From Antarcticimicrobium sp. (GTDB taxonomy: Bacteria; Pseudomonadota; Alphaproteobacteria; Rhodobacterales; Rhodobacteraceae): a stretch of 61,041 nt of DNA. The notes below the pieces were generated by a model. The model did not search any database. It saw nothing but the letters and a program-made list of their open reading frames with translations, and was not told the DNA's origin. A program made the translations under genes and the position numbers. The stretch covers positions 1 to 61,041 of the forward strand of contig NZ_JARGPK010000074.1 in NCBI RefSeq assembly GCF_029212575.1. Direction: 5' to 3'. The first letter of the stretch is position 1. The number at the start of each line of letters is the position of its first letter. Below, one piece after another: positions 27,555 to 35,840 of this stretch.

Positions 27555-28214
27555 TCAGAGCCCCTCTTCCGCGATCCGGTTCAGCAGGGTGATATAGCCG
27601 TCCACCTCCTGCGCGCCGGTCACCATGTATTTCTGCCCGAACACCATGGTCGGCACACCGTGCACGCCGCGTTCGGTCCAGACCCGCTGCTTGGCGCGCA
27701 CGGCACCGGCATGGGCGCCGCTGTCCAGCGCCCGGCGCGCCGCCGGCCCGTCGAGCCCGGCAGCGATGGCGGTGCGTTCCAGCACGGCGGGGTCCGAGAC
27801 ATCCTCGCCACGGGTGAAATAGGCCGCGAACAGCGCCAGCTTGAGGTCGTGCTGGCGGCCCTGGCCCTCGGCCCAGTCGAGCAGCTGGTGGGCGGCGAAG
27901 GTATTGACGATGCGGCTGTCGTCGGTGAAGGCGAAGGTGAAGCCAAGCTCTGCGCCCATTTCGACCAGGGTTTCGCGGGCGCGGTCGCTGTCCTCGGCGG
28001 TCGTGCCGTATTTCTCGGCCACATGTTCGCGCAGGTTCTGCCCCTGGGGCGGCATATCCGGGTTGAGCTCGAACGGATGCCAGCGCAGTCGCGCCGCCAG
28101 GCCGGTCCTGGACAGGGCGCGGCGCAACTGGAGGAACCCGATGATGCACCAGGGGCAGACCACGTCCGAGGCGATGTCGATCTGGATGCCTTTGGCGGCG
28201 TTGGGCGGGGTCAT
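27555..28214 (-). CDS. DsbA/FrnE-family thioredoxin-like oxidoreductase
   Basis: 219 residues. CPWC at C20-C23 near the N terminus and the alpha-helical insert mark the FrnE-like DsbA subfamily (sometimes annotated 2-hydroxychromene-2-carboxylate isomerase-like). The segment VWTERGVHGVPTMVF supplies the cis-proline (GVPT). No signal peptide, so a cytoplasmic disulfide or thiol-transfer role is likely. The start at 28214 is chosen because the domain begins within 10 residues. Confidence 0.9.
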   Translation of the reverse strand: MTPPNAAKGIQIDIASDVVCPWCIIGFLQLRRALSRTGLAARLRWHPFELNPDMPPQGQNLREHVAEKYGTTAEDSDRARETLVEMGAELGFTFAFTDDSRIVNTFAAHQLLDWAEGQGRQHDLKLALFAAYFTRGEDVSDPAVLERTAIAAGLDGPAARRALDSGAHAGAVRAKQRVWTERGVHGVPTMVFGQKYMVTGAQEVDGYITLLNRIAEEGL

Positions 28215-28362
28215 TCGGGCTCCGGTATTGGCGGGCGGGCGGTCTCTGCAACCGCTAGCACAGGGCATCGCGCCGGAACATCCCTGACGCGCCGGAAGGG
28301 TGCGATTTGCCCTTCACATCGCCGGGAGGCTCGTCTATATCGCGCGGACACCAGCCCGATGT

Positions 28363-28449
28363 GCGGTCGTGGCGGAATTGGTAGACGCGCAGCGTTGAGG
28401 TCGCTGTGGGGTAACACCCGTGGAAGTTCGAGTCTTCTCGACCGCACCA
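28363..28449 (+). tRNA. tRNA-Leu (anticodon GAG)
   Basis: 87 bases including an encoded CCA (28447-28449). The acceptor stem pairs GCGGTCG with CGACCGC; the D-arm, a long leucine-type variable arm and a GTTCGAGTC T-loop follow. The anticodon stem CAGCG/CGCTG encloses TTGAGGT, so the anticodon is GAG (28397-28399), reading CUC and CUU. The gene is intact. T-rich sequence (ATTTTTC) follows at once. Confidence 0.97.
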
Positions 28450-28513
28450 TTTTTCTAACTTAACCTGTTGTTTTTGTTTGAAACGTGTTTTCCCGTTTCG
28501 GACAGCCCGCCAC

Positions 28514-28699
28514 TTAGCCCGCCAGTCGCGCGGGGTACACGGCCTCGATTTCCAGCCTGTTCCAGCGGGTGCAGGCCTCGGAAATCTTCACCGGCTCCGG
28601 CAGCTTTCCGATTCCTGACCACTTCCAGACGGTGGTTCTCGCCACCGAGAACATCTTGGCGACTTCGACGTCGCGCAGATAAATTGCTTGGGTCATCAA
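28514..28699 (-). CDS. AlpA-family phage/excisionase-like DNA-binding regulator
   Basis: 61 residues. The sequence (YLRDVEVAKMFSVARTTVWK, then the EPVKISEACTRWNRLEIE stretch) matches the AlpA helix-turn-helix family found on prophages and integrative islands. It is small, lies 65 bases after the tRNA-Leu gene and is convergent to it. A short in-frame reading stretch ends at its start (about 28704-28800) but has no good start codon. Likely a leftover of an integrated element; no integrase is nearby. Confidence 0.75.
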   Translation of the reverse strand: MMTQAIYLRDVEVAKMFSVARTTVWKWSGIGKLPEPVKISEACTRWNRLEIEAVYPARLAG

Positions 28700-28813
28700 C
28701 CATTTCCTTCCATCGTCATCACGTCAAAGAACGGGCCGTGTGAATGCCGCAGCCTGATCGTGACCTCCTTACCCTTCTCGACCTCGACCTGTCTGTTCAG
28801 GCCCCTCCTGTAG

Positions 28814-28831
28814 GCCGGGCTTCAGCCCGGC
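28814..28831. repeat. GC hairpin, REP-like
   Basis: GCCGGGCT-TC-AGCCCGGC, a perfect stem with a tiny loop, embedded in GTAGGCC...CACC. It lies between the AlpA remnant and the nitroreductase-fold gene. The flanking 28700-28813 stretch shows no gene. Confidence 0.5.
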
Positions 28832-28864
28832 ACCGCCATCGGCAGCACCGGCACCACAACCGCC

Positions 28865-29554
28865 TCAGAAAAAACTTGCGATCTGGTCCAGCGGTTTCTT
28901 GATCTTGGCGACCTCCGGCACGGTTGCCCCCTCGGCCGGGTGGCCCACCGCGATGATCATCGTCGGTTTCTCCGAGGCTGGCCGGCCCAGCGCCCCGTTC
29001 AGGAACTTCATCGGGTTGGGGGTGTGGGTGAGCGTTGCCAGCCCGGCGTGGTGCAGGGCGGCGAGCAGGAATCCGGTGGCGATGTTGACGCTTTCCGGAA
29101 CGTAATAGTTCTTGTAGCGGGTGCCGTCGGCGAATTCGCCCCAGCGCTGGGCAAAGACCACGATCAGCCAGGGCGCGACGGTCAGATGCGGCTTGCTGGC
29201 GTCGGTGCCGATCGGCTCCAGCGCCTTGATCCACTCGTCCCCTGCGCCGCCGCCATAGAACCGCTTTTCCTCCGCCTCGGCCTCGGCGCGGATGCGCGCC
29301 TTCAGCGCGGGGTCGGCAACGGCGGCGAAATGCCAGGGCTGGTGATTGGCGCCCGAGGGCGCGCTGCCTGCAGTGCGCAGACAGGTCTCGATCACCGCGC
29401 GCGGCACCGGGCGCGGGGAATAGTCGCGCACCGAGTGGCGTTGCCGCATCTTGTCGTGAAACGCCTGCGCGGCGACGATCATCTGCGCGTCGGACATCTC
29501 GCTGCGGTCGGGCAGCGGCAGCGCGCGATAGCTCAGTGTCTCCTTGGCGAACAT
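28865..29554 (-). CDS. nitroreductase-fold flavoprotein, iodotyrosine-deiodinase-like
   Basis: 229 residues. It has the nitroreductase fold FMN motif RHSVRDYSPRPV and TAGSAPSGANHQPW, a PESVNIATGFLLAALHHAGL helix and GRPASEKPTMIIAVGHP, closing with TVPEVAKIKKPLDQI. This order is closely like iodotyrosine deiodinase rather than NfsB or BluB: the lid acidic, tyrosine and lysine positions occur as E96, Y100 and K121, spaced 4 and 21 residues apart as in the animal enzymes. Bacterial homologues have shown halotyrosine dehalogenation. The true substrate here is unknown. Were the frameshift in argP absent, this gene would follow it at about 20 bases. Confidence 0.85.
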   Translation of the reverse strand: MFAKETLSYRALPLPDRSEMSDAQMIVAAQAFHDKMRQRHSVRDYSPRPVPRAVIETCLRTAGSAPSGANHQPWHFAAVADPALKARIRAEAEAEEKRFYGGGAGDEWIKALEPIGTDASKPHLTVAPWLIVVFAQRWGEFADGTRYKNYYVPESVNIATGFLLAALHHAGLATLTHTPNPMKFLNGALGRPASEKPTMIIAVGHPAEGATVPEVAKIKKPLDQIASFF

Positions 29555-29574
29555 CTCGTCTCCTCCTTGCGCGC

Positions 29575-30458
29575 TCAGGCGGGGATCAGCACATCGCGCG
29601 CGGCGGCGCGGACCGCCTGCGTCACCGGCCTCAGCGCGCCGGTCATCGCCCGGCTGAGCTGCCAGGTCAACGGCACGTCCATATCTGATCGTGAAGCAGC
29701 GGAACCAGCCGCCCGGCGCGCAACGCCGCCCGGACCAGCGGCAGCGGGTTCATGCCCCAGCCGAGCCCGGCCTCGGCGGCGGCGACGAACCCGGTGGAGG
29801 AGGGCAGGAAATGCAGCGGCGGGGTGAGCCGCGCGCCGCAGACCTGTTCGATCCAGCGCCGCTGCAGCCGGTCCTTGGCGTTGAAGGTCAGACAGGGCGC
29901 GCGCGCCAGCGCCTGCGCCGTCACGCCGCCGGCGAACCAGCGCGCCATGAACCCCGGGCTGGCGGTGGCGACATAGCGCAGCGCGCCCAGCGGATCGGCG
30001 TCGCAGCCCGCCACCGGCGCGCCCAGGGCGCAGACCGCCGCGCTCACCGCGCCGCGCCGCAGCCAGTCGGCGCTGTGCTCCTCGTCGTCCAGAACCAGGT
30101 CGAACAGCATGTCCGGCACATTCGCCATCGCCGGAATGAACCAGGTCGCCAGGCTGTCGGCATTCACCGCCAGCCGCAGCCGCGCCGGGCGCGGCGCGGG
30201 GTCGAGCGCCAGATCACGGCTGAGCTGCGCCTCCAGCAGCCCGACGTCCTCGGCGTGCTTGGCCAGGCGCTCGCCCGCCGGGGTGCCGGTGCAGGGGCTG
30301 GCCCGGTGGATCAGAACCGCGCCGACCCGGTCCTCCAGCGCCTTGATCCGCTGCGAGACGGCCGAGGGGGTGACGCCGAGGCTGGCCGCGGCGGCGTCGA
30401 ACGAGCCATGGCGCAGCACGGCAGACAGTGCGGCGAGATGCGGGGGATCGAACTGCAT
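29575..30458 (-). pseudogene. argP: LysR-family regulator ArgP, with C-terminal frameshift
   Basis: The ArgP/IciA-type LysR regulator starts at 30458 (MQFDPPHLAALSAV), with HTH LGVTPSAVSQRIKALEDRV at residues about 27-46. The frame stops at a TGA at 29667-29669 after 263 codons. From 29682 down to 29575 the next 35 residues (DVPLTWQLSRAMTGAL...) continue the normal ArgP end in another frame. The break lies around 29683-29687. A full chain would be about 295 residues, the usual ArgP length. Either a real truncation of the last helices or a sequencing error. It is divergent from argO, the lysine/arginine exporter it normally activates. Confidence 0.8.
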
Positions 30459-30554
30459 TAGGAACATTAATCCAACTAAAGAAAGGTTAACTAGCCTAAT
30501 CCAGGAAACCAGCCTAATCAAACCCCCGACCCTCGATGGAACGGAGTGTACAGT
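30459..30554. promoter_or_regulatory. argP-argO divergent control region
   Basis: An AT-rich gap holding two AGCCTAATC copies (about 30493-30501 and 30512-30520) and a third, inverted, near 30454 (GCATTAGG). Such repeats fit operator sites of the LysR protein encoded next to it. I did not find a clean promoter pair by eye. Confidence 0.4.
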
Positions 30555-31151
30555 TTGATCGCCTTTCTCCCCGGTTTCGCCCTTGGCTTCTCGCTGATCC
30601 TCGCCATCGGCGCGCAGAACGCCTTTGTCCTGCGCCAGGGGCTGCGGCGCGAGCATGTGCTCGCCGTGGTGCTGACCTGTGCTCTGTCGGACGCGGTGCT
30701 GATCGCCGCCGGGGTCGCCGGGATGGGCGGGCTGGCCCGGACGCTGCCCTGGTTCGCGCCGCTGATGCGCTATGGCGGTGCGGCCTTTCTGATCGGCTAC
30801 GGCGGGCTCAACCTGCGCGCAGCCTGGCGCGGGGGCTCCGGTCTCACTACCGGGCAGGGCGCGGGCCATGCGCTGCCGCGCACGCTGGCCGTGGTGCTGG
30901 CGCTGACCTGGCTGAACCCGCATGTCTATCTCGACACCGTGGTCCTGGTCGGCTCGATCGCGGCGCAATACGACGACCGGCTTGCCTTCGGCCTGGGTGC
31001 GGTCACGGCCAGCTTCACCTTTTTCTTCGCCCTTGGCTATGGCGCGCGGCTGCTGGCGCCGCTGCTGGCGCGGCCCGGCGCCTGGCGGGCGCTGGACGCC
31101 GCTATCGGGCTTACCATGTGGGCGATTGCGGCGAAATTGATTGCCATGTGA
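30555..31151 (+). CDS. argO: LysE/ArgO-family amino acid exporter
   Basis: 198 residues with six membrane helices; the opening IAFLPGFALGFSLILAIGAQNAFVLRQGL is the LysE/ArgO motif with GAQNAFVLRQG. ArgO exports arginine and lysine or similar basic amino acids. I chose the TTG at 30555, as GGAG lies eight bases before it; a GTG at 30546 would add three residues but overlaps that ribosome binding site. Divergent from argP. Confidence 0.93.
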   Translation: MIAFLPGFALGFSLILAIGAQNAFVLRQGLRREHVLAVVLTCALSDAVLIAAGVAGMGGLARTLPWFAPLMRYGGAAFLIGYGGLNLRAAWRGGSGLTTGQGAGHALPRTLAVVLALTWLNPHVYLDTVVLVGSIAAQYDDRLAFGLGAVTASFTFFFALGYGARLLAPLLARPGAWRALDAAIGLTMWAIAAKLIAM

Positions 31152-31191
31152 AGGGTTGTGCGTCGCCCGATTAGGGTGTTCAACCGGTGTC

Positions 31192-32103
31192 ATGACCTCT
31201 CTCGATCCGCCCCCCGCGCGCCCTGTCGCCGGCATCCTGTGGATGCTGCTCACCGGGCTGTGCTTTGTCGGGATGACCGCGCTGGTCAAATTTCTCGGCC
31301 CGCGCGTTCCGGCGCCCGAGGCCGCCTTTCTGCGCTATGCGCTGGGGCTGGTGTTCCTGCTGCCGGTGCTGCGGCCGATCTTCAACACCCGCTTTACCCG
31401 CCGCCGCATCGGCCTGTTCGCCGCGCGCGGCATCCTGCACGCGGGCGGGGTGATGCTGTGGTTCTACGCGATGACACAGATCCCGCTGGCCGAACTCACC
31501 GCGCTGAATTACCTCTCGCCGGTTTTCGTCACCATCGGCGCGGCGGTGTTCCTGGGCGAGCAATTGGCAATCCGCCGTATCGCCGCGATCACTGTCGCGC
31601 TGATCGGCGCGATCATCATCCTGCGCCCCGGCTTCCGCGAGGTGGCGCCGGGCCACCTGGCAATGATCGGCACCGCGACGGTGTTCGGCGGATCCTTCCT
31701 GCTGGCCAAGGTGCTGGCCGACGATGTGCCCCCGGCGGTGGTGGTCAGCATGCTGTCGATCTGGGTGACGGCCGGGCTTGCCCCCTTTGCGCTGGCGGTC
31801 TGGGTCACGCCGACGCTGCACGAACTGACCATGCTCTTTGCCGTTGCCTGTTTCGCGACCGCGGGGCATTTCACCATGACACTGGCGCTGCGCGCGGCGC
31901 CGATCATGGTGACCCAGCCGGTAACCTTCCTGCAACTGGTCTGGGCGATGGCGCTGGGCGTCGTGGTGTTCGGCGAGACGCTGGACATCTGGGTGATCCT
32001 TGGCGCCGCGCTGATCCTGGTGGCGATCAGCTTCATCACCTGGCGCGAGGCCGTGGTACGACGCCGGTCTGTCACCCCGACCACGCCGGCAACCAAGGTC
32101 TGA
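31192..32103 (+). CDS. EamA/DMT-family transporter (second)
   Basis: 303 residues, ten helices in two EamA domains: GILWMLLTGLCFVGMTALVK at the start and MALGVVVFGETLDIWVILGA in the second half, the latter with the EamA GE-x-L motif. S-adenosylmethionine-uptake-like or unknown substrate. Starts 40 bases after argO on the same strand, so co-transcription is possible. Confidence 0.88.
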   Translation: MTSLDPPPARPVAGILWMLLTGLCFVGMTALVKFLGPRVPAPEAAFLRYALGLVFLLPVLRPIFNTRFTRRRIGLFAARGILHAGGVMLWFYAMTQIPLAELTALNYLSPVFVTIGAAVFLGEQLAIRRIAAITVALIGAIIILRPGFREVAPGHLAMIGTATVFGGSFLLAKVLADDVPPAVVVSMLSIWVTAGLAPFALAVWVTPTLHELTMLFAVACFATAGHFTMTLALRAAPIMVTQPVTFLQLVWAMALGVVVFGETLDIWVILGAALILVAISFITWREAVVRRRSVTPTTPATKV

Positions 32104-32165
32104 GAGGCTTGCCAGCGCCGCACGCTGTTGCTTAGTCTGAACCGAATTGCTCCAGGGGGATAGGA

Positions 32166-33197
32166 ATGAAGGCATTTTTCGGTGCGGTCGCGGTGGTCTG
32201 CGGTCTGATCGCAGGGCCGGCGATCGCGGATTTGAAACTGTGCAACGACTCCAGCGTGCGCCAGTCGGTCGCGGTGGGCTACAAGTCCGGCGATCAATGG
32301 GTTTCCGAGGGGTGGTGGAACACCGACCCGGGCAAATGCACGACGGTGATCAGCGGCGATCTGAAGTACCGTTTCTACTATTATCGGCTGCTGGCCAAGG
32401 GCCGCAAGTTCGAGGATGAGGGCTACGGCTTTTGCACCCAGACGGCGGCCTTTACCATCGAGGGCGACAAGAACTGCAGCGACCGCGGCTATTCCTACGG
32501 CGGATTCCGCCAGATCGACGCCGGCGGCGCGCGCGATTTCTCGTTTTCCTTTTCCGATGCGGTCAGCGTCATGAAACCGGCAGAGGCCGAGCCGCCGGCG
32601 CCCAAGGTCGAGGCCGCGGCCCCCGCCGACGGCCCCGGCACCTGGGGCGAACCCTATTCCTCGTCCACCGCCCTGTTCCAGGACTGCGTCAGCGAGACCG
32701 AGGCGCCGTTCTGCACCTTTCATGCCGACGGGACCAAGTTCTTTGTCTACGACGACGGGCGTACCCCGGGGTGGGTGCTGAAATCGATGCGAACCTATTT
32801 GCCGGGCACCCCGATCGAGGTGCGTGGCGACCTCGAGGCGATCCACGACCGCACCGCCGACGTGGTGCTGCGCCACGTGCTGCCGCGCAGCTTCAACAGC
32901 TGGGACAGCACCCTGACCAAGCTGCAGGGCACCTGGTATTCGGTCGATGACCCCAATTCGCAGTTCAACATCATCGGATCGGAGCTGGAGAACATCTATG
33001 ACGGCGGATTCGGCGCCCGCGAATACCTCAGCATGCGCGACCGCTGCGAGCATTTCGACAGTGGCAACATCCTGGTGCGGATGGACGAGGAAAGCGGCGA
33101 TGTGATGTGCTATACGATCGAGGAGCTCGGGTCCTACGAGATGCTGTTGATGTACCTGCCGCGCGCCAATTTTCACGAGTATCGCAAGCTGGACTGA
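32166..33197 (+). CDS. exported DUF1036 domain protein
   Basis: 343 residues with a signal peptide (MKAFFGAVAVVCGLIAGPAIA) and an N-terminal DUF1036 domain (about residues 22-130, rich in aromatics: LKLCNDSSVRQSVAVGYKSG, and EGWWNTDPGKCTTVISGDL). The C-terminal 190 residues are an acidic, cysteine-containing region (CTFHADGTKFFVYDDGRTPG) of unknown fold. DUF1036 proteins are periplasmic or secreted with no agreed function. It stands alone between the DMT transporter and betI. Confidence 0.8.
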   Translation: MKAFFGAVAVVCGLIAGPAIADLKLCNDSSVRQSVAVGYKSGDQWVSEGWWNTDPGKCTTVISGDLKYRFYYYRLLAKGRKFEDEGYGFCTQTAAFTIEGDKNCSDRGYSYGGFRQIDAGGARDFSFSFSDAVSVMKPAEAEPPAPKVEAAAPADGPGTWGEPYSSSTALFQDCVSETEAPFCTFHADGTKFFVYDDGRTPGWVLKSMRTYLPGTPIEVRGDLEAIHDRTADVVLRHVLPRSFNSWDSTLTKLQGTWYSVDDPNSQFNIIGSELENIYDGGFGAREYLSMRDRCEHFDSGNILVRMDEESGDVMCYTIEELGSYEMLLMYLPRANFHEYRKLD

Positions 33198-33220
33198 GGC
33201 GCGGGCAACGGCGGGCCGGG

Positions 33221-33242
33221 TTATTGATTGACGGGTCAGTTT
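33221..33242. promoter_or_regulatory. BetI operator-like palindrome
   Basis: ATTGACGGGTCAGT, an imperfect inverted repeat with adjoining TTGATTG, lies about 40 bases before betI. BetI-type TetR proteins bind short palindromes of this kind to repress their own operon when choline is absent. The match to known operators is loose. Confidence 0.35.
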
Positions 33243-33282
33243 CCCGCCGGTAGCGTCGCCACGTCAGCGGGCGAGGGGTGAG

Positions 33283-33858
33283 ATGCCGAAACTGGGAATG
33301 GAACCGATCCGCCGCGAGGCCCTGGTGCGCGCGACGATTGCCGAGTTGGGAAAGGCCGGCACGCTGGACGTGACCGTCAGCCAGATCGCCCGGCGCGCCG
33401 GGGTGTCCAGCGCGCTGGCGCATCATTACTTCGGCGGCAAGGACCAGATATTCCTGGCCGCGATGCGCTCGATCCTCGCCGATTTCGCCGGCGATGTGCG
33501 GCGCGAACTGGCGGGCACCGCGCCGCCCGACCGTGCCGCGGCCATCGTGCGCGCGAGCTTTTCGAGATCGAGCTTCACCTCCGAGGCGGTGGGCGCCTGG
33601 ATGTGTTTCTACGGCATGGCGCAAAAGAACGCCGAGGCGCTGCGGCTCTGGCAGGTCTATCATCACCGGCTGCGCTCCAATCTCGTGCACGCGCTGCGCC
33701 CGCTCTGCGACCGCCCGCAGGATGCCGCCGACACGCTGGGGGCGCTGATCGACGGGCTTTACATCCGCGCCGCGCTGGATCCGCGCCTGAGCCCGGAAGA
33801 GGCGGCATCCCAGGCGCTCGCGGTGCTCGACGGTCTTTGCAGGGGGCGCAGGCGATGA
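33283..33858 (+). CDS. betI: TetR-family choline-responsive repressor BetI
   Basis: 191 residues. N-terminal MPKLGMEPIRREALVRATIA is the BetI start, with HTH VSQIARRAGVSSALAHHYFG at residues 37-56. It represses glycine-betaine genes and is relieved by choline. The gene overlaps betC by four bases (ATGA), so both are translated together. The usual betB and betA neighbours are not in this window. Confidence 0.93.
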   Translation: MPKLGMEPIRREALVRATIAELGKAGTLDVTVSQIARRAGVSSALAHHYFGGKDQIFLAAMRSILADFAGDVRRELAGTAPPDRAAAIVRASFSRSSFTSEAVGAWMCFYGMAQKNAEALRLWQVYHHRLRSNLVHALRPLCDRPQDAADTLGALIDGLYIRAALDPRLSPEEAASQALAVLDGLCRGRRR

Positions 33859-35363
33859 CCCGGCCCAACATCCTGATCCTGATGGTCGACCAGTTGAACG
33901 GCACGCTGTTTCCCGATGGTCCCGCCGACTGGCTGCACGCGCCGAACCTCAAGCGGCTGGCGGCGCGCTCCACCCGGTTCGCCAATGCCTATACCGCCTC
34001 GCCGCTCTGCGCGCCGGGGCGGGCGAGCTTCATGTCCGGGCAGCTGCCCTCGCGCACCGGGGTCTATGACAACGCCGCCGAGTTCCGCAGCGACATTCCC
34101 ACCTATGCCCACCACCTGCGGCGGGCGGGCTATTACACCTGCCTCTCGGGCAAGATGCATTTCGTCGGCCCCGATCAGCTGCACGGGTTCGAGGAACGGC
34201 TGACCACCGATATCTACCCCGCCGATTTCGGCTGGACCCCGGATTACCGCAAGCCGGGCGAGCGGATCGACTGGTGGTATCACAACATGGGCAGCGTCAC
34301 CGGCGCGGGGGTGGCGGAGATTTCCAACCAGATGGAATACGATGACGAGGTTGCGTACAATGCGACCGCGAAACTGTACGATCTGGCGCGCGGCAAGGAC
34401 GACCGCCCCTGGGCGCTGACCGTCAGTTTCACCCATCCGCATGACCCCTACGTGGCGCGGCGCAAGTTCTGGGACCTCTATGAGGGTTGCGATCATCTTC
34501 TGCCCGAGGTTCCGGCGATGGACTACGCCGATCACGACGCCCATTCCCGCCGCATCTTCGACGCCAACGACTGGCGCAGCTTTGACATCTCGCAGGAGGA
34601 TATCCGCCGTTCCCGCCGGGCCTATTTTGCCAATATCTCCTATCTCGATGACAAAATCGGCGAGATCCTTCAGGTGCTGGAGGACACTCGGCAAGAGGCG
34701 ATCGTTCTGTTCGTCTCGGACCACGGCGACATGCTGGGCGAGCGCGGGTTGTGGTTCAAGATGAGTTTTTTCGAGGGCTCGGCGCGGGTGCCGCTGATGA
34801 TCGCCGCGCCGGATCTGCCGGCGGGACGGATCGACGAGCCGGTCTCGACCCTCGACGTGACGCCGACGCTGGGCGATCTGGCCGGCGTGCCGATGGAGGA
34901 GCTTGCCCCCTGGACCGATGGCGAAAGCCTGGTGGAGTTGGCGCAGGGCGGCGCGCGCAGCAGCCCGGTGGCGATGGAATACGCCGCCGAGGCGTCCTAT
35001 GCGCCGCTGGTCTCGCTGCGCTATGGCAAGTGGAAGTACAACCGCTGCGCATTGGATCCCGACCAGCTGTTCGACCTTGAGGCCGATCCGCAGGAACAGA
35101 CCAACCTGGCCGAAGTGCCGGAACATGCGGGCACCTTGCAGACATTGCGCGCCAAGTCCGAGGCGCGCTGGGATCTGGCGCAGTTCGATGCCGATGTGCG
35201 CGCCAGCCAGGCCCGCCGCTGGGTGGTCTACGAGGCGCTGCGACAGGGGGGATACTATCCCTGGGACTACCAGCCCCTGCAGAGGGCGAGCGAACGCTAC
35301 ATGCGCAACCACATGGACCTGAACGAGGTGGAAGAGCGCCAGCGCTTTCCCCGTGGCGATTGA
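33855..35363 (+). CDS. betC: choline-sulfatase
   Basis: 502 residues, normal for BetC, which hydrolyses choline-O-sulfate to choline. The sulfatase motif CAPGRASFMSG starts at C52, the cysteine converted to formylglycine, with R56. The metal-site residues are in ILMVDQLNG at the N terminus and VSDHGDMLGE around residue 290, and GLWFKMSFFEGSARVPL is the conserved choline-sulfatase-type block. Cytoplasmic, no signal peptide. Overlaps betI by four bases. Confidence 0.95.
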   Translation: MTRPNILILMVDQLNGTLFPDGPADWLHAPNLKRLAARSTRFANAYTASPLCAPGRASFMSGQLPSRTGVYDNAAEFRSDIPTYAHHLRRAGYYTCLSGKMHFVGPDQLHGFEERLTTDIYPADFGWTPDYRKPGERIDWWYHNMGSVTGAGVAEISNQMEYDDEVAYNATAKLYDLARGKDDRPWALTVSFTHPHDPYVARRKFWDLYEGCDHLLPEVPAMDYADHDAHSRRIFDANDWRSFDISQEDIRRSRRAYFANISYLDDKIGEILQVLEDTRQEAIVLFVSDHGDMLGERGLWFKMSFFEGSARVPLMIAAPDLPAGRIDEPVSTLDVTPTLGDLAGVPMEELAPWTDGESLVELAQGGARSSPVAMEYAAEASYAPLVSLRYGKWKYNRCALDPDQLFDLEADPQEQTNLAEVPEHAGTLQTLRAKSEARWDLAQFDADVRASQARRWVVYEALRQGGYYPWDYQPLQRASERYMRNHMDLNEVEERQRFPRGD

Positions 35364-35388
35364 AAAAAGCCGCCCTGACAGCAACCGA

Positions 35389-35402
35389 TTGATCCGGGTC
35401 AA
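35389..35402. promoter_or_regulatory. FNR-like box with one mismatch
   Basis: TTGATCCGGGTCAA differs from the TTGAT-N4-ATCAA palindrome by one base (G for A in the second arm). It lies 60 bases before the DUF465 gene. Weak evidence. Confidence 0.35.
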
Positions 35403-35462
35403 TGTGCCGGGTATGGCTGCGCCCTAGGTTGGCGTGCAACGCAAGTGTCAAGGAGCGAACAG

Positions 35463-35702
35463 ATGACCCATACCCCCCACGAACTGGCCGAGGAATTCCC
35501 CGAACAGGCCGCGCAGATCAGCGAACTGAAGCAGAATAACCCGCATTTCGCCAAGCTGGCCGATGAGTACCACGAGATCAACCGCGCCGTGCACCGCGCC
35601 GAGACCAACGTGGAGCCGGTCGAGGAACTGGCCGAGGTCGAGATGCGCAAGAAGCGCGCCGCGCTGAAGGACGAGATCTGGGCGATCCTGTCCAAGGCAT
35701 AA
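35463..35702 (+). CDS. YdcH/DUF465 family protein
   Basis: 79 residues, helical and acidic: PHELAEEFPEQAAQISELKQ, a loop with NNPHFAKL and a MRKKRAALKDEIWAIL end, the standard DUF465 hairpin of two coiled-coil helices. Function unknown; found in many proteobacteria. AAGGAG lies about ten bases before the ATG. Confidence 0.88.
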   Translation: MTHTPHELAEEFPEQAAQISELKQNNPHFAKLADEYHEINRAVHRAETNVEPVEELAEVEMRKKRAALKDEIWAILSKA

Positions 35703-35726
35703 GATGGTTGATCCGACTGGATTGAA

Positions 35727-35752
35727 GGGGGCGCTGCGGGCGCCCCTTTTTT
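35727..35752 (+). terminator. rho-independent terminator after the DUF465 gene
   Basis: GGGGCGC-TGCGG-GCGCCCC followed by six T residues about 25 bases after the stop. Confidence 0.9.
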
Positions 35753-35840
35753 GTTGGCGGGGTGCGGGTTTCGATCCTGTCCGCGCGCGGCGCCATCGGC
35801 TAGGCTGATCGCGGAATTCTTCACGCGAAAGGGGCGGACC

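Noticed and set aside
28704-28800. Gene fragment upstream of the AlpA gene
   Set aside because: The frame is open for about 40 codons and ends in the AlpA start, but no usable start codon lies in it and the product has no recognisable domain; kept only as a note in the AlpA entry.
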